Shown: piece by piece, positions 1-8,212 of the stretch | Layout of the letters: every line of letters begins with the position of its first letter | Numbering within the stretch: position 1 is the stretch's first letter | From: Clostridium hydrogenum | GTDB taxonomy: Bacteria; Bacillota; Clostridia; Clostridiales; Clostridiaceae | DNA: 64,000 nt | Direction: 5' to 3' | Assembly: GCF_021432385.1 (NCBI RefSeq) | Contig: NZ_JAEACT010000004.1 | Location: forward strand, 983,501-1,047,500 | Program-made: the position numbers and the translations under genes | The notes under the pieces: model-generated | Seen by the model: only the letters and a program-made list of their open reading frames with translations | What the model was told of the DNA's origin: nothing | Database searches by the model: none

Positions 1-1
1 G

Positions 2-1927
2 GAACTCCATTATAAACTTTGTACCTACATTTTCCTTACTTTCAAATTTAATCTTTCCACCGTTCATATCAACTATTGATTTTACAAGTGAAAGTCCTAT
101 CCCACTACCTTGGGATCTTCTTATTAAGCAATTATCTACTTGAACAAATCTTTTAAATATCAATGATTGCTTATTTTTAGCAATACCTATCCCATCATCT
201 TTTACTTCTATTATTATATTGCCTTTCTTTGTATCATGAATATTAACCCATACATGACCATCTTTCTTTCCAAATTTCACTGCATTTGAAAACAAATTAA
301 GCATAACTCTCTCTACCATATCTGCATCACATTCGATATATTTTTCTTCTACATTTGTATCAAATACTAATTCCATACCTTTTTGGTGTAAATATGTTAC
401 TATGGACATGGATATATTTTCCACTAAACTCACAATTTCCATTTTCGAAAAATTAGGTTTAAGAAAACCTGCATCAATTTTTGTTATGTCAATTAAATTG
501 CTAATAATCCTTAAAAGCCTATAACAATTTTGTCTTATAACTTTCATGTAGTTTTTAATTTTAAGATTCTCTATATGTTCATTAGCCACATGCATCTGCA
601 TTACTTGAAGTGCGCTATATATTACATTTATTGGTGTTCTCAATTCATGAGATATATTGGCAAAAAATTCGCCTCTTACCTTTTCTCTTTCTTTTGCCTT
701 CAAAAGTTGTTTTTCACTTTCTTCTACGTATCTTTTATAAGAAATATCATGAACCAAACTCAATATCATATCTTTGCTGCCCATATTTACTTTAAAGCAA
801 CTTACTTCAACTAATACCCGTTCTCCATTAAAGCAAACTATTTCCTCTTCAATCTTAGATATATATTTTCCGTCATACACATCCTTACTATATTCCTTAA
901 TTTTTTGTTCATATTCACTTGCAACTAATTTTATTACACTAACTTCCTTTAAAGTTTTCATTGAAGTTGCTTTAGAAAGCTTAACCATACTATCATTTGC
1001 ATAAACTATATCATTTTCATCCCTCATAATAACTCCATAGGGCATAAAATCTAGGATATTCTTAAACGAATCCTTCATGTCTAAAATAGTATGTTCCTTA
1101 TGCTTTATAGCGTCAACTAAATCTTTTGAAAACTTATCAAAAGTTAATTTTACAACTAAATAGCATACTATAATCATTGCAAATAATCTAATAAAATAGC
1201 TAAATCTATACAATAAATTAAAATACGGAATATATTCTATAGAAAAAATATGCGCTACTAAAAATAAAATATTAGCAATTACTAAAGATTTATAGATTCC
1301 TAGTTCAATTAACTTATTTGAATTTTGATGCAAAATAGACAAGCTAATTATTAGTAATGCTAAAAATATAAATTGATTACCGCAAAAAATATCTTTAAAA
1401 TCTAATATCTCTCTGTAATGAGAAAATCTATATAAACAAACTATCGAAATTATTATTGCTAATGGAACTATTGAATATATAAAATAAGATATTTTTAAAA
1501 ACTTCCCTGTTAAAAATTTAAATGATTTTTTGCTTAAAACAATTGCAGAAACATAGGTAATATAATCCATAATATCATGTATAAAATAACACATATACAT
1601 CACATCGGTTGAGACATTTCCTATTTTAATAATTGCAAATAAAAAAATTATGTTTATCATTGAAACAGCTCCAAAGATTATCTCTAAATATATAAGAGCT
1701 GGATTTTTAGACAACTTATATGCAGCTATTACCCCTAAAAATGCTGTAAACTTAACTAATACACTAAAAATTTCAACAGTGCTTATATAATTATTGTTGT
1801 TAATAAAAAGAACCTCAAAGAAAATATATAGTAATGCCGATATTGCAAAAAAAGAAATCATTACTTTTTTCATAATATTATCATAACCTGTATCAGTATT
1901 TCCTCCATTAGCACTTTGAACAATCAT
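2..1927 (-). CDS. Membrane-anchored PAS sensor histidine kinase, C-terminus outside the window
   Basis: The reading frame starts at ATG 1927 behind a GGGGGAT ribosome site and stays open to the window edge, giving 642 codons without a stop. The first 300 or so residues form a series of hydrophobic segments, probably seven or eight membrane spans of the MASE type (the exact subclass is a guess). A PAS domain follows, with the segment NILDFMPYGVIMRDEND. The HisKA domain has the phosphoacceptor box FFANISHELRTPIN, and the ATPase domain shows LNLFSNAVKF (N box), VKDDGIGI (G1) and GSGIGLSLVK (G2). It should be a membrane-bound kinase sensing a signal within or near the membrane. No partner regulator lies next to it here. 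Only the end of the ATPase domain is missing. Confidence 0.9.
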   Translation of the reverse strand, partial: MIVQSANGGNTDTGYDNIMKKVMISFFAISALLYIFFEVLFINNNNYISTVEIFSVLVKFTAFLGVIAAYKLSKNPALIYLEIIFGAVSMINIIFLFAIIKIGNVSTDVMYMCYFIHDIMDYITYVSAIVLSKKSFKFLTGKFLKISYFIYSIVPLAIIISIVCLYRFSHYREILDFKDIFCGNQFIFLALLIISLSILHQNSNKLIELGIYKSLVIANILFLVAHIFSIEYIPYFNLLYRFSYFIRLFAMIIVCYLVVKLTFDKFSKDLVDAIKHKEHTILDMKDSFKNILDFMPYGVIMRDENDIVYANDSMVKLSKATSMKTLKEVSVIKLVASEYEQKIKEYSKDVYDGKYISKIEEEIVCFNGERVLVEVSCFKVNMGSKDMILSLVHDISYKRYVEESEKQLLKAKEREKVRGEFFANISHELRTPINVIYSALQVMQMHVANEHIENLKIKNYMKVIRQNCYRLLRIISNLIDITKIDAGFLKPNFSKMEIVSLVENISMSIVTYLHQKGMELVFDTNVEEKYIECDADMVERVMLNLFSNAVKFGKKDGHVWVNIHDTKKGNIIIEVKDDGIGIAKNKQSLIFKRFVQVDNCLIRRSQGSGIGLSLVKSIVDMNGGKIKFESKENVGTKFIMEF

Positions 1928-2044
1928 TTAAATCCCCCACATTCAAATACATGATAAATTATTTTCTTTATCTTTTTACTTAATTTTCCTCACGATGAGG
2001 ATATTTCTACTTACTAATACATCATATATTTTTTTATAAAAAAA

Positions 2045-2083
2045 TGCAACATAAATGTGCCTATAATTGCACTTTTATGTTGC
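2045..2083 (-). terminator. Rho-independent terminator after the EAL-domain gene
   Basis: GCAACATAAATGTGC and GCACTTTTATGTTGC form a 15-bp stem with one mismatch. Read on the minus strand it is followed by a run of T residues. It lies 40 bp after the stop of the EAL-domain gene and separates it from the histidine kinase. Confidence 0.75.
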
Positions 2084-2122
2084 TTACAAATTATTATTAT
2101 ATAAATATGTAACTGAACTCAA

Positions 2123-3349
2123 TTACATATTTATATAATCTGGATTAAAATCTATACAAAGTATATATTCTTTTTTATCTAAGTTTTTAAACACCGCAGA
2201 AATGGTCACACACAAATTTCCTGTGGCAAGTGATATATATGGTTCCGTAACATACCTCTCTAGACTCATATTCTTCAAATAGTAATAGTACTTTTTTAAT
2301 GAATGGTCAGTGCCATTCTTAGCAGGTTGAAATATAAGTGCTCTCTGTTCTCTCATATTAGTGCACCTTGTTGCCGTATCACCAACCTGTATTCCATTTT
2401 TATCTAATATATATGCACATTCTAATTCATTATTTTTTTCTATAACTTCATTTATAACATCTACAAATTGTTTTTCGCTAGATTTTGAAAGTTTATTTAG
2501 TGCATTATTTATAACTTCATCATATCCCTTGTGAATAACTTCTCTTGCCTCTATTTCTTCTTTCATGTACTCTTTATACTTAATAGCTGTTTTATCTACA
2601 AAAGCTTTAAGTTCAGCTACATCTTCAGAATTATTTTTGAAGTATTCTCCTTCTAACATATCTGCTCCAAGTTCCATTATGAGCATTGTTTCTTGCTCAT
2701 TTCCTATATCTTCACATACTACAAGTGCACCAATCTTCTTTGAAAGATTTACTATTGACTTAAATATTTCTTGTTTATAGTAGTCTCCTTCTATATTCTT
2801 TGTTATAGCCTTATTAATTTTAATTATGTCAGGTTCTACATATGATATTTTATCCATATTTACAAAACCCTCACCTAAGTTCTTAAGCGCTATTACAAAC
2901 CCCTTACTTCTATATAAATATATAAATTCTTTCAAGGCATCAATATTTTCAATTTTTTCTTCCACAATTTGAAGAACAACATTTTTAGAAGAAACTCCCT
3001 TGTCAGAAGCTAAATTCATTATTATACCAGAACCAATATGCTTATCAATTATGGATATGTTTATATTTATAAATATTAGCAATTCTTTATTTTCATTGTA
3101 AATACTCTGAAATTCCTCAAAAGCTTTTTCTCTATAAAGTCTATCTAGTTCTATTGCAATTCCTTCTTTTTCGGCAATCTCAAAAAGTTCTGATGCAGGT
3201 ATATTTTTGCCACTTTCATCTGACGCTCCTATGAAAATTGCTTCAAATCCAATTACAGATTTTTGTATTACGGATACCACTGGCTGAAATTTTATATTTA
3301 AATTTTTATCAGCTATTATTTTTTTTATATCAGCTGCACTTTTTTTCAT
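2123..3349 (-). CDS. Degenerate EAL-domain protein with C-terminal sensor-like domain (YkuI-like architecture)
   Basis: The protein has 408 residues. Residues 1-255 have the EAL phosphodiesterase fold: GFEAIFIG stands at the EAL signature, followed by NINISIID, LQIVEEKIE and VCEDIGNEQE. The catalytic positions have decayed. EALxR has become EAIFI, the metal-binding Asp pair of the DDFG loop is replaced by KNLGEGF, and the KID motif reads KIN. The C-terminal 150 residues resemble the PAS/Cache-like domain that follows EAL in B. subtilis YkuI. The protein is therefore more likely a c-di-GMP receptor or a protein-interaction partner than an active phosphodiesterase. No GGDEF domain is present. 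It is monocistronic, with a terminator just downstream. Confidence 0.8.
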   Translation of the reverse strand: MKKSAADIKKIIADKNLNIKFQPVVSVIQKSVIGFEAIFIGASDESGKNIPASELFEIAEKEGIAIELDRLYREKAFEEFQSIYNENKELLIFININISIIDKHIGSGIIMNLASDKGVSSKNVVLQIVEEKIENIDALKEFIYLYRSKGFVIALKNLGEGFVNMDKISYVEPDIIKINKAITKNIEGDYYKQEIFKSIVNLSKKIGALVVCEDIGNEQETMLIMELGADMLEGEYFKNNSEDVAELKAFVDKTAIKYKEYMKEEIEAREVIHKGYDEVINNALNKLSKSSEKQFVDVINEVIEKNNELECAYILDKNGIQVGDTATRCTNMREQRALIFQPAKNGTDHSLKKYYYYLKNMSLERYVTEPYISLATGNLCVTISAVFKNLDKKEYILCIDFNPDYINM

Positions 3350-3439
3350 TAATAGATCACCATCCCTTAATCTTATATACTAATTATACAGTATATCTTT
3401 AAATAAAACAATTAGACGTATGCAGTGTTTATGTAATAA

Positions 3440-3745
3440 ATATTGCCAAGCAAAATGTAGTGCAAAATCAAATAACCTTTGGTAGGCGTAGAAAAATGAT
3501 GTTAGTGAATAGCGGCTCAAAATCCTAAATAAAATTAATAAAACTAAGCAGCAAATTTTTTAAAGCTTAAGAGCTTTCGATAACTCGCAAAAAAACGCTC
3601 AGACAATCTAAATCTCTAAAGCCTTAAAAAATTTTCCACTAAGTTTTATACAATTTTCTTTTAGAAATTTTTTCGCCACTATTCCCTAACATCATTTTTT
3701 TCCTACACCTACCAAAGGTTATTTGATTAATCCAACTACATCTTT
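3440..3745. repeat. Family E long imperfect palindrome, copy E1 (about 300 bp)
   Basis: The left arm reads outward to inward as GCAAAATGTAGTGCAAAAT, then AAATAACCTTTGGTAGG, AAAAATGATGTTAG, GAATAGCGG and a TAAATAAAATTAATAAA block. The right arm carries the same blocks inverted. The centre holds CTTAAGAGCTTTCGATAACTC, related to the GCGAGTTATTGAAAG centre of copy E2 at 27005. With the A1 element it fills the 860-bp gap between the EAL and DUF2922 genes. No gene is seen in that gap. Confidence 0.85.
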
Positions 3746-3904
3746 GTTTCACAATATATAATTATTTTCTAACAAATTAATACCGTAATTTTAATGATTT
3801 CAGTAATAATTATTGTTTCTGTACTGCACCAAAATTCCCTAGGCACACTAATATTCTTGATTAATCTATGTCTTAGAAATGGAGCACAGAAATTAATAAT
3901 ATAG

Positions 3905-3950
3905 GTTCAAGAATCTTAATGGGCTTACACCCAAGCCTCTGGTATGTGTT
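3905..3950. other. Short hairpin resembling an IS200/IS605-type element end
   Basis: A block beginning TATAGGTTCAAGAATC and continuing through TGGGCTTACACCCAAGCC to GGTATGTG is closely similar to 37097-37145. The GGGCT/AGCCC-like hairpin next to GGTTCA(A/T)GAAT resembles the right ends, which encode guide RNA, of IS200/IS605 elements. There is no tnpA or tnpB nearby, so at most this is a remnant. The similarity is from memory and was not aligned. Confidence 0.3.
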
Positions 3951-3975
3951 CTTACATTAAACCACTGTAATTGCC

Positions 3976-4206
3976 AAGTAAGAGCGTTCTGGAACGATTT
4001 AAATAACAGCTTATAAATCTTAGAGGAATATTCTTAAAATCCTTAGAGCCTTCAATCTATTTGACCATTAGTGTGGCATTACTGTTGTTCAGCAAAGCTG
4101 AACAACAGTTAAGTTTAAGATTTACCTGACGTAAGGAAAGGTAAATCATCCTTCATTGTACTCTGTACTTTGTACTCTGATTCAATGTTCCAGAATGCTC
4201 TTACTT
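3976..4206. repeat. Family A palindromic element, copy A1 (chimeric)
   Basis: The outer arms AAGTAAGAGCGTTCTGGAAC (3976-3995) and its inverse at 4187-4206 differ at one position. Inside, the left part has family E-like blocks (TTATAAATCTTAGAGG), while the right part is a standard family A half: GAACAACAGTT, AAGATTTACCTGACG, AAGGAAAGGTAAATC, ATCCTTCATTG, then GTACTCTGTACTTTGTACTC. The element ends 6 bp from the stop codon of the DUF2922 gene. Confidence 0.8.
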
Positions 4207-4211
4207 CCAAT

Positions 4212-4430
4212 TTATTTTAGATCTATTGCAGTAGAAGTACTATCATCTATTCTCGCAGAATCTACTTTGCTAAGTGCACCATTAGAAGTGGTAAATATAT
4301 TTTTAGAGATTACCGTATTCATTACTGAAAGTATTTGATCTTTAGTAACATCATCTTTTACATTTGGAACCTTTAGTGCTACCTTTTTACCTGTCTCTGT
4401 CAAAAAATTCATAACTAAACTCTTAGCCAT
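4212..4430 (-). CDS. DUF2922 family small protein
   Basis: The product is a 72-residue soluble protein beginning MAKSLVMNFLTETGKKVAL. The pattern fits DUF2922: a basic N-terminal strand, a central VTKDQILSVMNTVISKNIF helix and a C-terminal run of small and acidic residues. The function of the family is unknown. It starts behind GGAGGGG and lies 25 bp after the DUF1659 gene, the usual pairing in Bacillus and Clostridium. The pair is flanked on both sides by family A palindromes. Confidence 0.75.
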   Translation of the reverse strand: MAKSLVMNFLTETGKKVALKVPNVKDDVTKDQILSVMNTVISKNIFTTSNGALSKVDSARIDDSTSTAIDLK

Positions 4431-4455
4431 TTAAACCCCTCCTTAAAAAATTTAT

Positions 4456-4680
4456 TTATTGATTTAAAACTTTACTATAGTCAACTTTCTCTATTGCTGT
4501 TACTGTTACAGACATTAATGATGCTAACGCATTTCCAACCACGTAAATATTATCATCTGATGCTGAAAGATCTACCTTTGAAAATTTGATTGTTTTAGAT
4601 ATGTCCTTTCCATTGCCCCCCTTTCCTGTAGTATAAACTAGCTGCATTGTTGTTTGAAATTTAGTAGCATTAGCTGCCAT
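4456..4680 (-). CDS. DUF1659 family small protein
   Basis: I chose ATG 4680 (MAANATKF) because AAAGGGG lies 9 bp upstream. An in-frame upstream start would add six residues but has no ribosome site. The 74-residue product has a Thr-rich strand (FQTTMQLVYTTGKG), a KTIKFSKVDLSASDD segment and a C-terminal VTVTAIEKVDYSKVL, as in the DUF1659 family. The function is unknown. It is the first gene of a two-gene unit with the DUF2922 gene. Confidence 0.75.
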   Translation of the reverse strand: MAANATKFQTTMQLVYTTGKGGNGKDISKTIKFSKVDLSASDDNIYVVGNALASLMSVTVTAIEKVDYSKVLNQ

Positions 4681-4747
4681 ATTATCAACCCCTTTCACAA
4701 TGTATATATGCTTAATTATGAAAAGTGCTCAAAACTTTTAATAAATA

Positions 4748-4931
4748 TTAAACCAAAGTACAATGAAGGATGATTTACCCTCCTTACGTCAGGTAAATCC
4801 TAAAACAAAAAAGAGTTCAGCTTCGCTGAACCCTTATAGGTTTGGGCAACGCCCATTAAGTTTTAAAATTTTCCATACCAACGGAAAATTAACCTTCACT
4901 GTACTTTGTACTCTCTACTCTGTACTCTGCC
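4748..4931. repeat. Family A palindromic element, copy A2
   Basis: The copy begins TTAAACCAAAGTACAATGAA, continues GGATGATTTACC and ends ATTAACCTTCACTGTACTTTG followed by tandem GTACTCT units. The interior has CAGCTTCGCTGAA and a TTTTCC...GGAAAA stem but is more diverged than other copies. It ends two bases from the stop codon of the response regulator gene. Confidence 0.8.
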
Positions 4932-4932
4932 T

Positions 4933-5622
4933 CTATCCCTTAAATCTGTACCCTACTCCCCAAACAGTTTCTATGTATTCAGGATTTGAGGTGTTTTTTT
5001 CTACCTTTTCCCTTATTTTCTTTATGTGAACAGTTACTGTCGCTATTTCGCCAAAGGAATCCATGCCCCATATTTTATCAAAAAGCTCCTCTTTACTAAA
5101 AACTCTATTAGGGTTTTGTGCTAAAAATACAAGAAGATCAAATTCCTTGCTTGTAAATGCAACTTCTTTTCCGTTTACTAAAACTTTTCTTGATGCTTTA
5201 TTTATATTAATACCTCTAATTTCAATTTCTTCTTCTAAATTACTTCCATCAGCTGTAAGCCTTTCATATCTATTTATATGAGCCTTAACCCTTGCTACAA
5301 GTTCGCTTGGGCTGAATGGCTTCGTCATATAATCATCTGCGCCAAGACCAAGTCCCCTTATTTTATCTATATCTTCTTTTCTTGCCGAAACCATTAAAAT
5401 AGGTAAATTTTTAACCTTGCGTATTTCCTTACAAATATCAAACCCATTTATCTCCGGCAACATTAAATCCAATATTACAAGATCATACTTTTGTCCTATG
5501 GCCGCCTCTAGTCCTTTCTTACCTGATGTTTGTATATCCACTTCAAAATCGCTTAACTCAAGATAATCCTTTTCAAGTTCAGCAATGCTTACTTCATCTT
5601 CAATAATTAATATCTTCTTCAT
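4933..5622 (-). CDS. OmpR/PhoB-family response regulator
   Basis: ATG 5622 (MKKILIIED) is preferred because GGGGTGA lies 10 bp upstream; the longer frame adds six residues with no better site. The 229-residue protein has a receiver domain (acidic pair EDE, phosphoacceptor in LVILDLMLPEINGFD, conserved Lys in MTKPFSP). A winged-helix DNA-binding domain follows, with FTSKEFDLLVFLAQNP and TVTVHIKKIREK, ending VWGVGYRF. It is probably the partner of the histidine kinase at 9528-11036. It lies downstream of the transporter genes that kinase leads, separated by 600 bp filled with palindromic elements. Confidence 0.9.
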   Translation of the reverse strand: MKKILIIEDEVSIAELEKDYLELSDFEVDIQTSGKKGLEAAIGQKYDLVILDLMLPEINGFDICKEIRKVKNLPILMVSARKEDIDKIRGLGLGADDYMTKPFSPSELVARVKAHINRYERLTADGSNLEEEIEIRGININKASRKVLVNGKEVAFTSKEFDLLVFLAQNPNRVFSKEELFDKIWGMDSFGEIATVTVHIKKIREKVEKNTSNPEYIETVWGVGYRFKG

Positions 5623-5651
5623 AATATAATCACCCCACAAAACTTAATAAA

Positions 5652-5960
5652 GATATACAACTTGTAACATTTAAATTGCTAATACTAAGTTTATCCTGAC
5701 AAATTACAATTTTTAGAGCAGAGTACAAAGTACAAAGTACAGAGTACAAAGAAGGATGATTTACCTTTCGCGTTGCTTAGGTAAATCTTAAACTTAAATG
5801 TCCTCAGCTTCGCTGAGCGCCATCGATGGCGCGATTGCGCAGCAATAAAAAAATAAGTTTTCAGATTTTTCGTAGTGCTAACGGAGAAAAATCGTCCTTC
5901 ATTGTACTTTGTACTCTGTACTTTGTACTTTGGCTTCTCCTCGATAAATTGTAATTTCTA
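5652..5960. repeat. Family A palindromic element, copy A3 (with outer arms)
   Basis: The outer left arm starts GATATACAACTTGTAAC and runs through TTTATCCTGACAAATTACAA. The core arms are GCAGAGTACAAAGTAC and its approximate inverse. The interior has AGCTTCGCTGAGCGCCATCG, a GATTGCGCAGC stem and TTTTTCGTAGTGC. The right outer arm has CTCCTCGATAAATTGTAATT, the inverse of the left outer arm of copy A6. Confidence 0.85.
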
Positions 5961-6110
5961 TACTTCAACTGATATATCTCTACAAATATTATACACCATA
6001 AAATTATTGCAAACCATGGATGTACAGTTTCAACAAACAAAATCATTTGCATCATAATGTCAAATACTTAGCACATTTCTATAAAAATGATTTTAAACTT
6101 TTAATGCAAA

Positions 6111-6216
6111 ACAAGTGTATCACAGGATGACTTAAATAAAATTTTATAAATCTTAGATTTTTAAAGTTTTTCGTCTTAGATTTATTAATTTTATTTAATA
6201 TCCTGTGATACACTTG
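6111..6216. repeat. Family E-related palindrome downstream of the permease gene
   Basis: CAAGTGTATCACAGGAT and its exact inverse form the outer arms. The inner arms are the family E block (CTTAAATAAAATTTTATAAA / TTTATTAATTTTATTTAA). It lies 15 bp after the stop of the MacB-like gene and could act as a transcription barrier. There is no clear U-tract. Confidence 0.8.
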
Positions 6217-6230
6217 CTTCGCTTTGTTAT

Positions 6231-7418
6231 CTATTCAAATCTTAATGCTTCCATAGGACTTAATTTTGAAGCCTTATTTGCTGGGTACATTCCAAATACA
6301 ACTCCAACAAGGATTGAAAATCCGACGGCTGCTAGAACTACGTTTGATGAAATTACTATATTCATCTTTAAAATTTTCTGCACAATATATGCCGAGCCAT
6401 AACCAAGGAGTACACCAAGTATTCCACCAGCGGCACTTATTCCTGCTGCTTCTAAAAGGAATTGGCAGAGTATTGTTCTTCTCTTTGCACCTATTGCTTT
6501 TCTGATTCCTATTTCTTTTGTTCTTTCTATTACAGAAACAAGCATTATATTCATTATACCTATACCACCTACAAGTAATGATATTGCTGCTGTTCCTGAA
6601 AGCATTGCAGTTAAACTGCTTGTAGTCTTAGTTGCTGTATCTAATATACTTGATTGATCAAAAATTCTATAGTTACTGTTATTTGATGATCCGCTTTGTG
6701 TGCTACCGAACTTAGTATTTAAGAAAAGTTGTAAATACCCCATTGCTTCATCTACAGTATCTTTACTTTTTGCTTCAACATAAAAGGTTCTTACGCTAGT
6801 AGTCTTTGTAAGTCTTTCCGCAGTGCTTAGAGGTACTATGATTCTATCATCACCTGAACCAGCTGCAGAGCTTCCTTGTGCTGCAAGAACTCCAACTATT
6901 TGAAAATCAACGCCATTTACATTTATAGTTTGACCTACAACATCAGTTGAGCTGTAAAGTTCATTTGCAACATCAATTCCAACTACAGCAACTTTATATC
7001 TATTGTCTACATCTCTTTGATTTATAAATCTACCAGAACTTACACTTAAACTTCTTATTTCTGCATAGCTTGGAGTACTTGCTTCCATACTAGTACTTGC
7101 TGTATTGTCACCAGCTTTTACATTAGCAGTAGAGGAAAGTTCAGGAGCTATTGATTTAATCCCCGGTTTCTTCTGTATTTCATTCAAGTCATTAGTTGAA
7201 AAAGATTTATTTCTGTTGCCAGTTATACTTACTGTTATCAAGTTTGTTCCTAAACTCTCTATTTGCTGAGAAACGCTTTGTGTAGTTCCTTCTCCCATTC
7301 CAACAAGTACAATAACAGAAGCTATACCAATTATTATGCCAAGCATTGTAAGAAATGATCTTACTTTATTTGACCATACTGATTGTAATGCCATCTTGAT
7401 AAGTCGTGAAAATTGCAT
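6231..7418 (-). CDS. MacB/FtsX-type ABC transporter permease
   Basis: The 395-residue protein has an N-terminal membrane span (FLTMLGIIIGIASVIVLVGM), a large extracytoplasmic domain of about 230 residues (MacB periplasmic-core type) and three C-terminal spans around residues 275-385. The motif ERTKEIGIRKAIGAK before the third span is typical of the family. It starts behind AAAGGAGG. It belongs to the kinase - HlyD-type adaptor - ATPase - permease operon and should form the membrane part of a mechanotransmission exporter, perhaps for a peptide or antibiotic. The substrate cannot be read from the sequence. Confidence 0.92.
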   Translation of the reverse strand: MQFSRLIKMALQSVWSNKVRSFLTMLGIIIGIASVIVLVGMGEGTTQSVSQQIESLGTNLITVSITGNRNKSFSTNDLNEIQKKPGIKSIAPELSSTANVKAGDNTASTSMEASTPSYAEIRSLSVSSGRFINQRDVDNRYKVAVVGIDVANELYSSTDVVGQTINVNGVDFQIVGVLAAQGSSAAGSGDDRIIVPLSTAERLTKTTSVRTFYVEAKSKDTVDEAMGYLQLFLNTKFGSTQSGSSNNSNYRIFDQSSILDTATKTTSSLTAMLSGTAAISLLVGGIGIMNIMLVSVIERTKEIGIRKAIGAKRRTILCQFLLEAAGISAAGGILGVLLGYGSAYIVQKILKMNIVISSNVVLAAVGFSILVGVVFGMYPANKASKLSPMEALRFE

Positions 7419-7442
7419 ATTTTAGCCTCCTTTTTTTTTATT

Positions 7443-7492
7443 GGCTATGTTTTAAATAAGTGTTGATTTTCGCACTTATTTAAAACATAGCC
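7443..7492. repeat. Family C hairpin, copy C1, inside the MacAB operon
   Basis: GGCTATGTTTTAAATAAGTG and its exact inverse form a 20-bp stem with a 10-base loop. A T-run follows only on the plus strand, whereas the flanking genes are on the minus strand. It is therefore not a simple terminator for them, but it could modulate expression between the ATPase and permease genes. Confidence 0.9.
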
Positions 7493-7500
7493 TTTTTATT

Positions 7501-8190
7501 TTATACGGCTTTATTTATTTCATCAGAAGTGATTTTACCATCCATTACTGTGACCATTCTTTTTGCTTGTTTTGCGATATCTCTATCATGGGTTATTAGG
7601 ACTATGGTATTTCCTTCTTTATTTAAAGCTTTAAGCATTTCCATTACTTCTTTTCCTGTTTTACTATCTAAAGCACCTGTAGGCTCATCTGCTAATATTA
7701 TTTCAGGTTTTGTGGCAAGGGCCCTAGCAATAGCAACCCTTTGCTTTTGTCCGCCTGAAAGTTCAGCTGGCTTATGCTTTATGTGAGAAGTTAATCCAAC
7801 CTTTTCTAAGGATTCTAAGGCTCTTTTTCTTACTTCTGAACTCTTAAGTCCTTGGTATATAAGCGGCAATTCCACGTTTTCAAGCACGCTTAGTTTTGAT
7901 AGTAGATTATAGTTTTGAAATATAAAACCGATCTTCTTATTTCGTATTTCTGCAAGTTTGTTATCATTGCAATTTGTATTTATTTCATCTAGAAAATATT
8001 CTCCGGAGGATGCGTTGTCAAGGCAGCCAATGATGTTCATGAGTGTTGATTTTCCTGCTCCAGAAGGTCCTACTATTGATACAAATTCACCCTTTTTTAT
8101 ATCAAGGTTTATATCAAATAAGGCTTTATACTCATTTTTACCCATTTTATATACTTTATTTACATTTCGCATCTTAATTACTAAAGCCAT
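7501..8190 (-). CDS. MacB/LolD-type ABC transporter ATP-binding protein
   Basis: I chose ATG 8190 (MALVIKMRN) because GGGAAGGTGA lies 9 bp upstream. The 229-residue ATPase has Walker A GPSGAGKST, the signature LSGGQKQRVAIARAL, Walker B IILADEP and the H-loop LITHD. The sequence class is that of LolD/MacB ATPases, which drive FtsX-like permeases. It lies between the adaptor gene and the permease gene and energises that exporter. Confidence 0.95.
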   Translation of the reverse strand: MALVIKMRNVNKVYKMGKNEYKALFDINLDIKKGEFVSIVGPSGAGKSTLMNIIGCLDNASSGEYFLDEINTNCNDNKLAEIRNKKIGFIFQNYNLLSKLSVLENVELPLIYQGLKSSEVRKRALESLEKVGLTSHIKHKPAELSGGQKQRVAIARALATKPEIILADEPTGALDSKTGKEVMEMLKALNKEGNTIVLITHDRDIAKQAKRMVTVMDGKITSDEINKAV

Positions 8191-8212
8191 AATTTTCACC
8201 TTCCCTTAAATG

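Noticed and set aside
530..1004. Plus-strand open frames within the first gene
   Set aside because: They are antisense shadows of the histidine kinase, which has intact catalytic motifs.
4763..5029. 88-codon open frame on the plus strand
   Set aside because: It is made of family A repeat sequence and the antisense of the response regulator gene.
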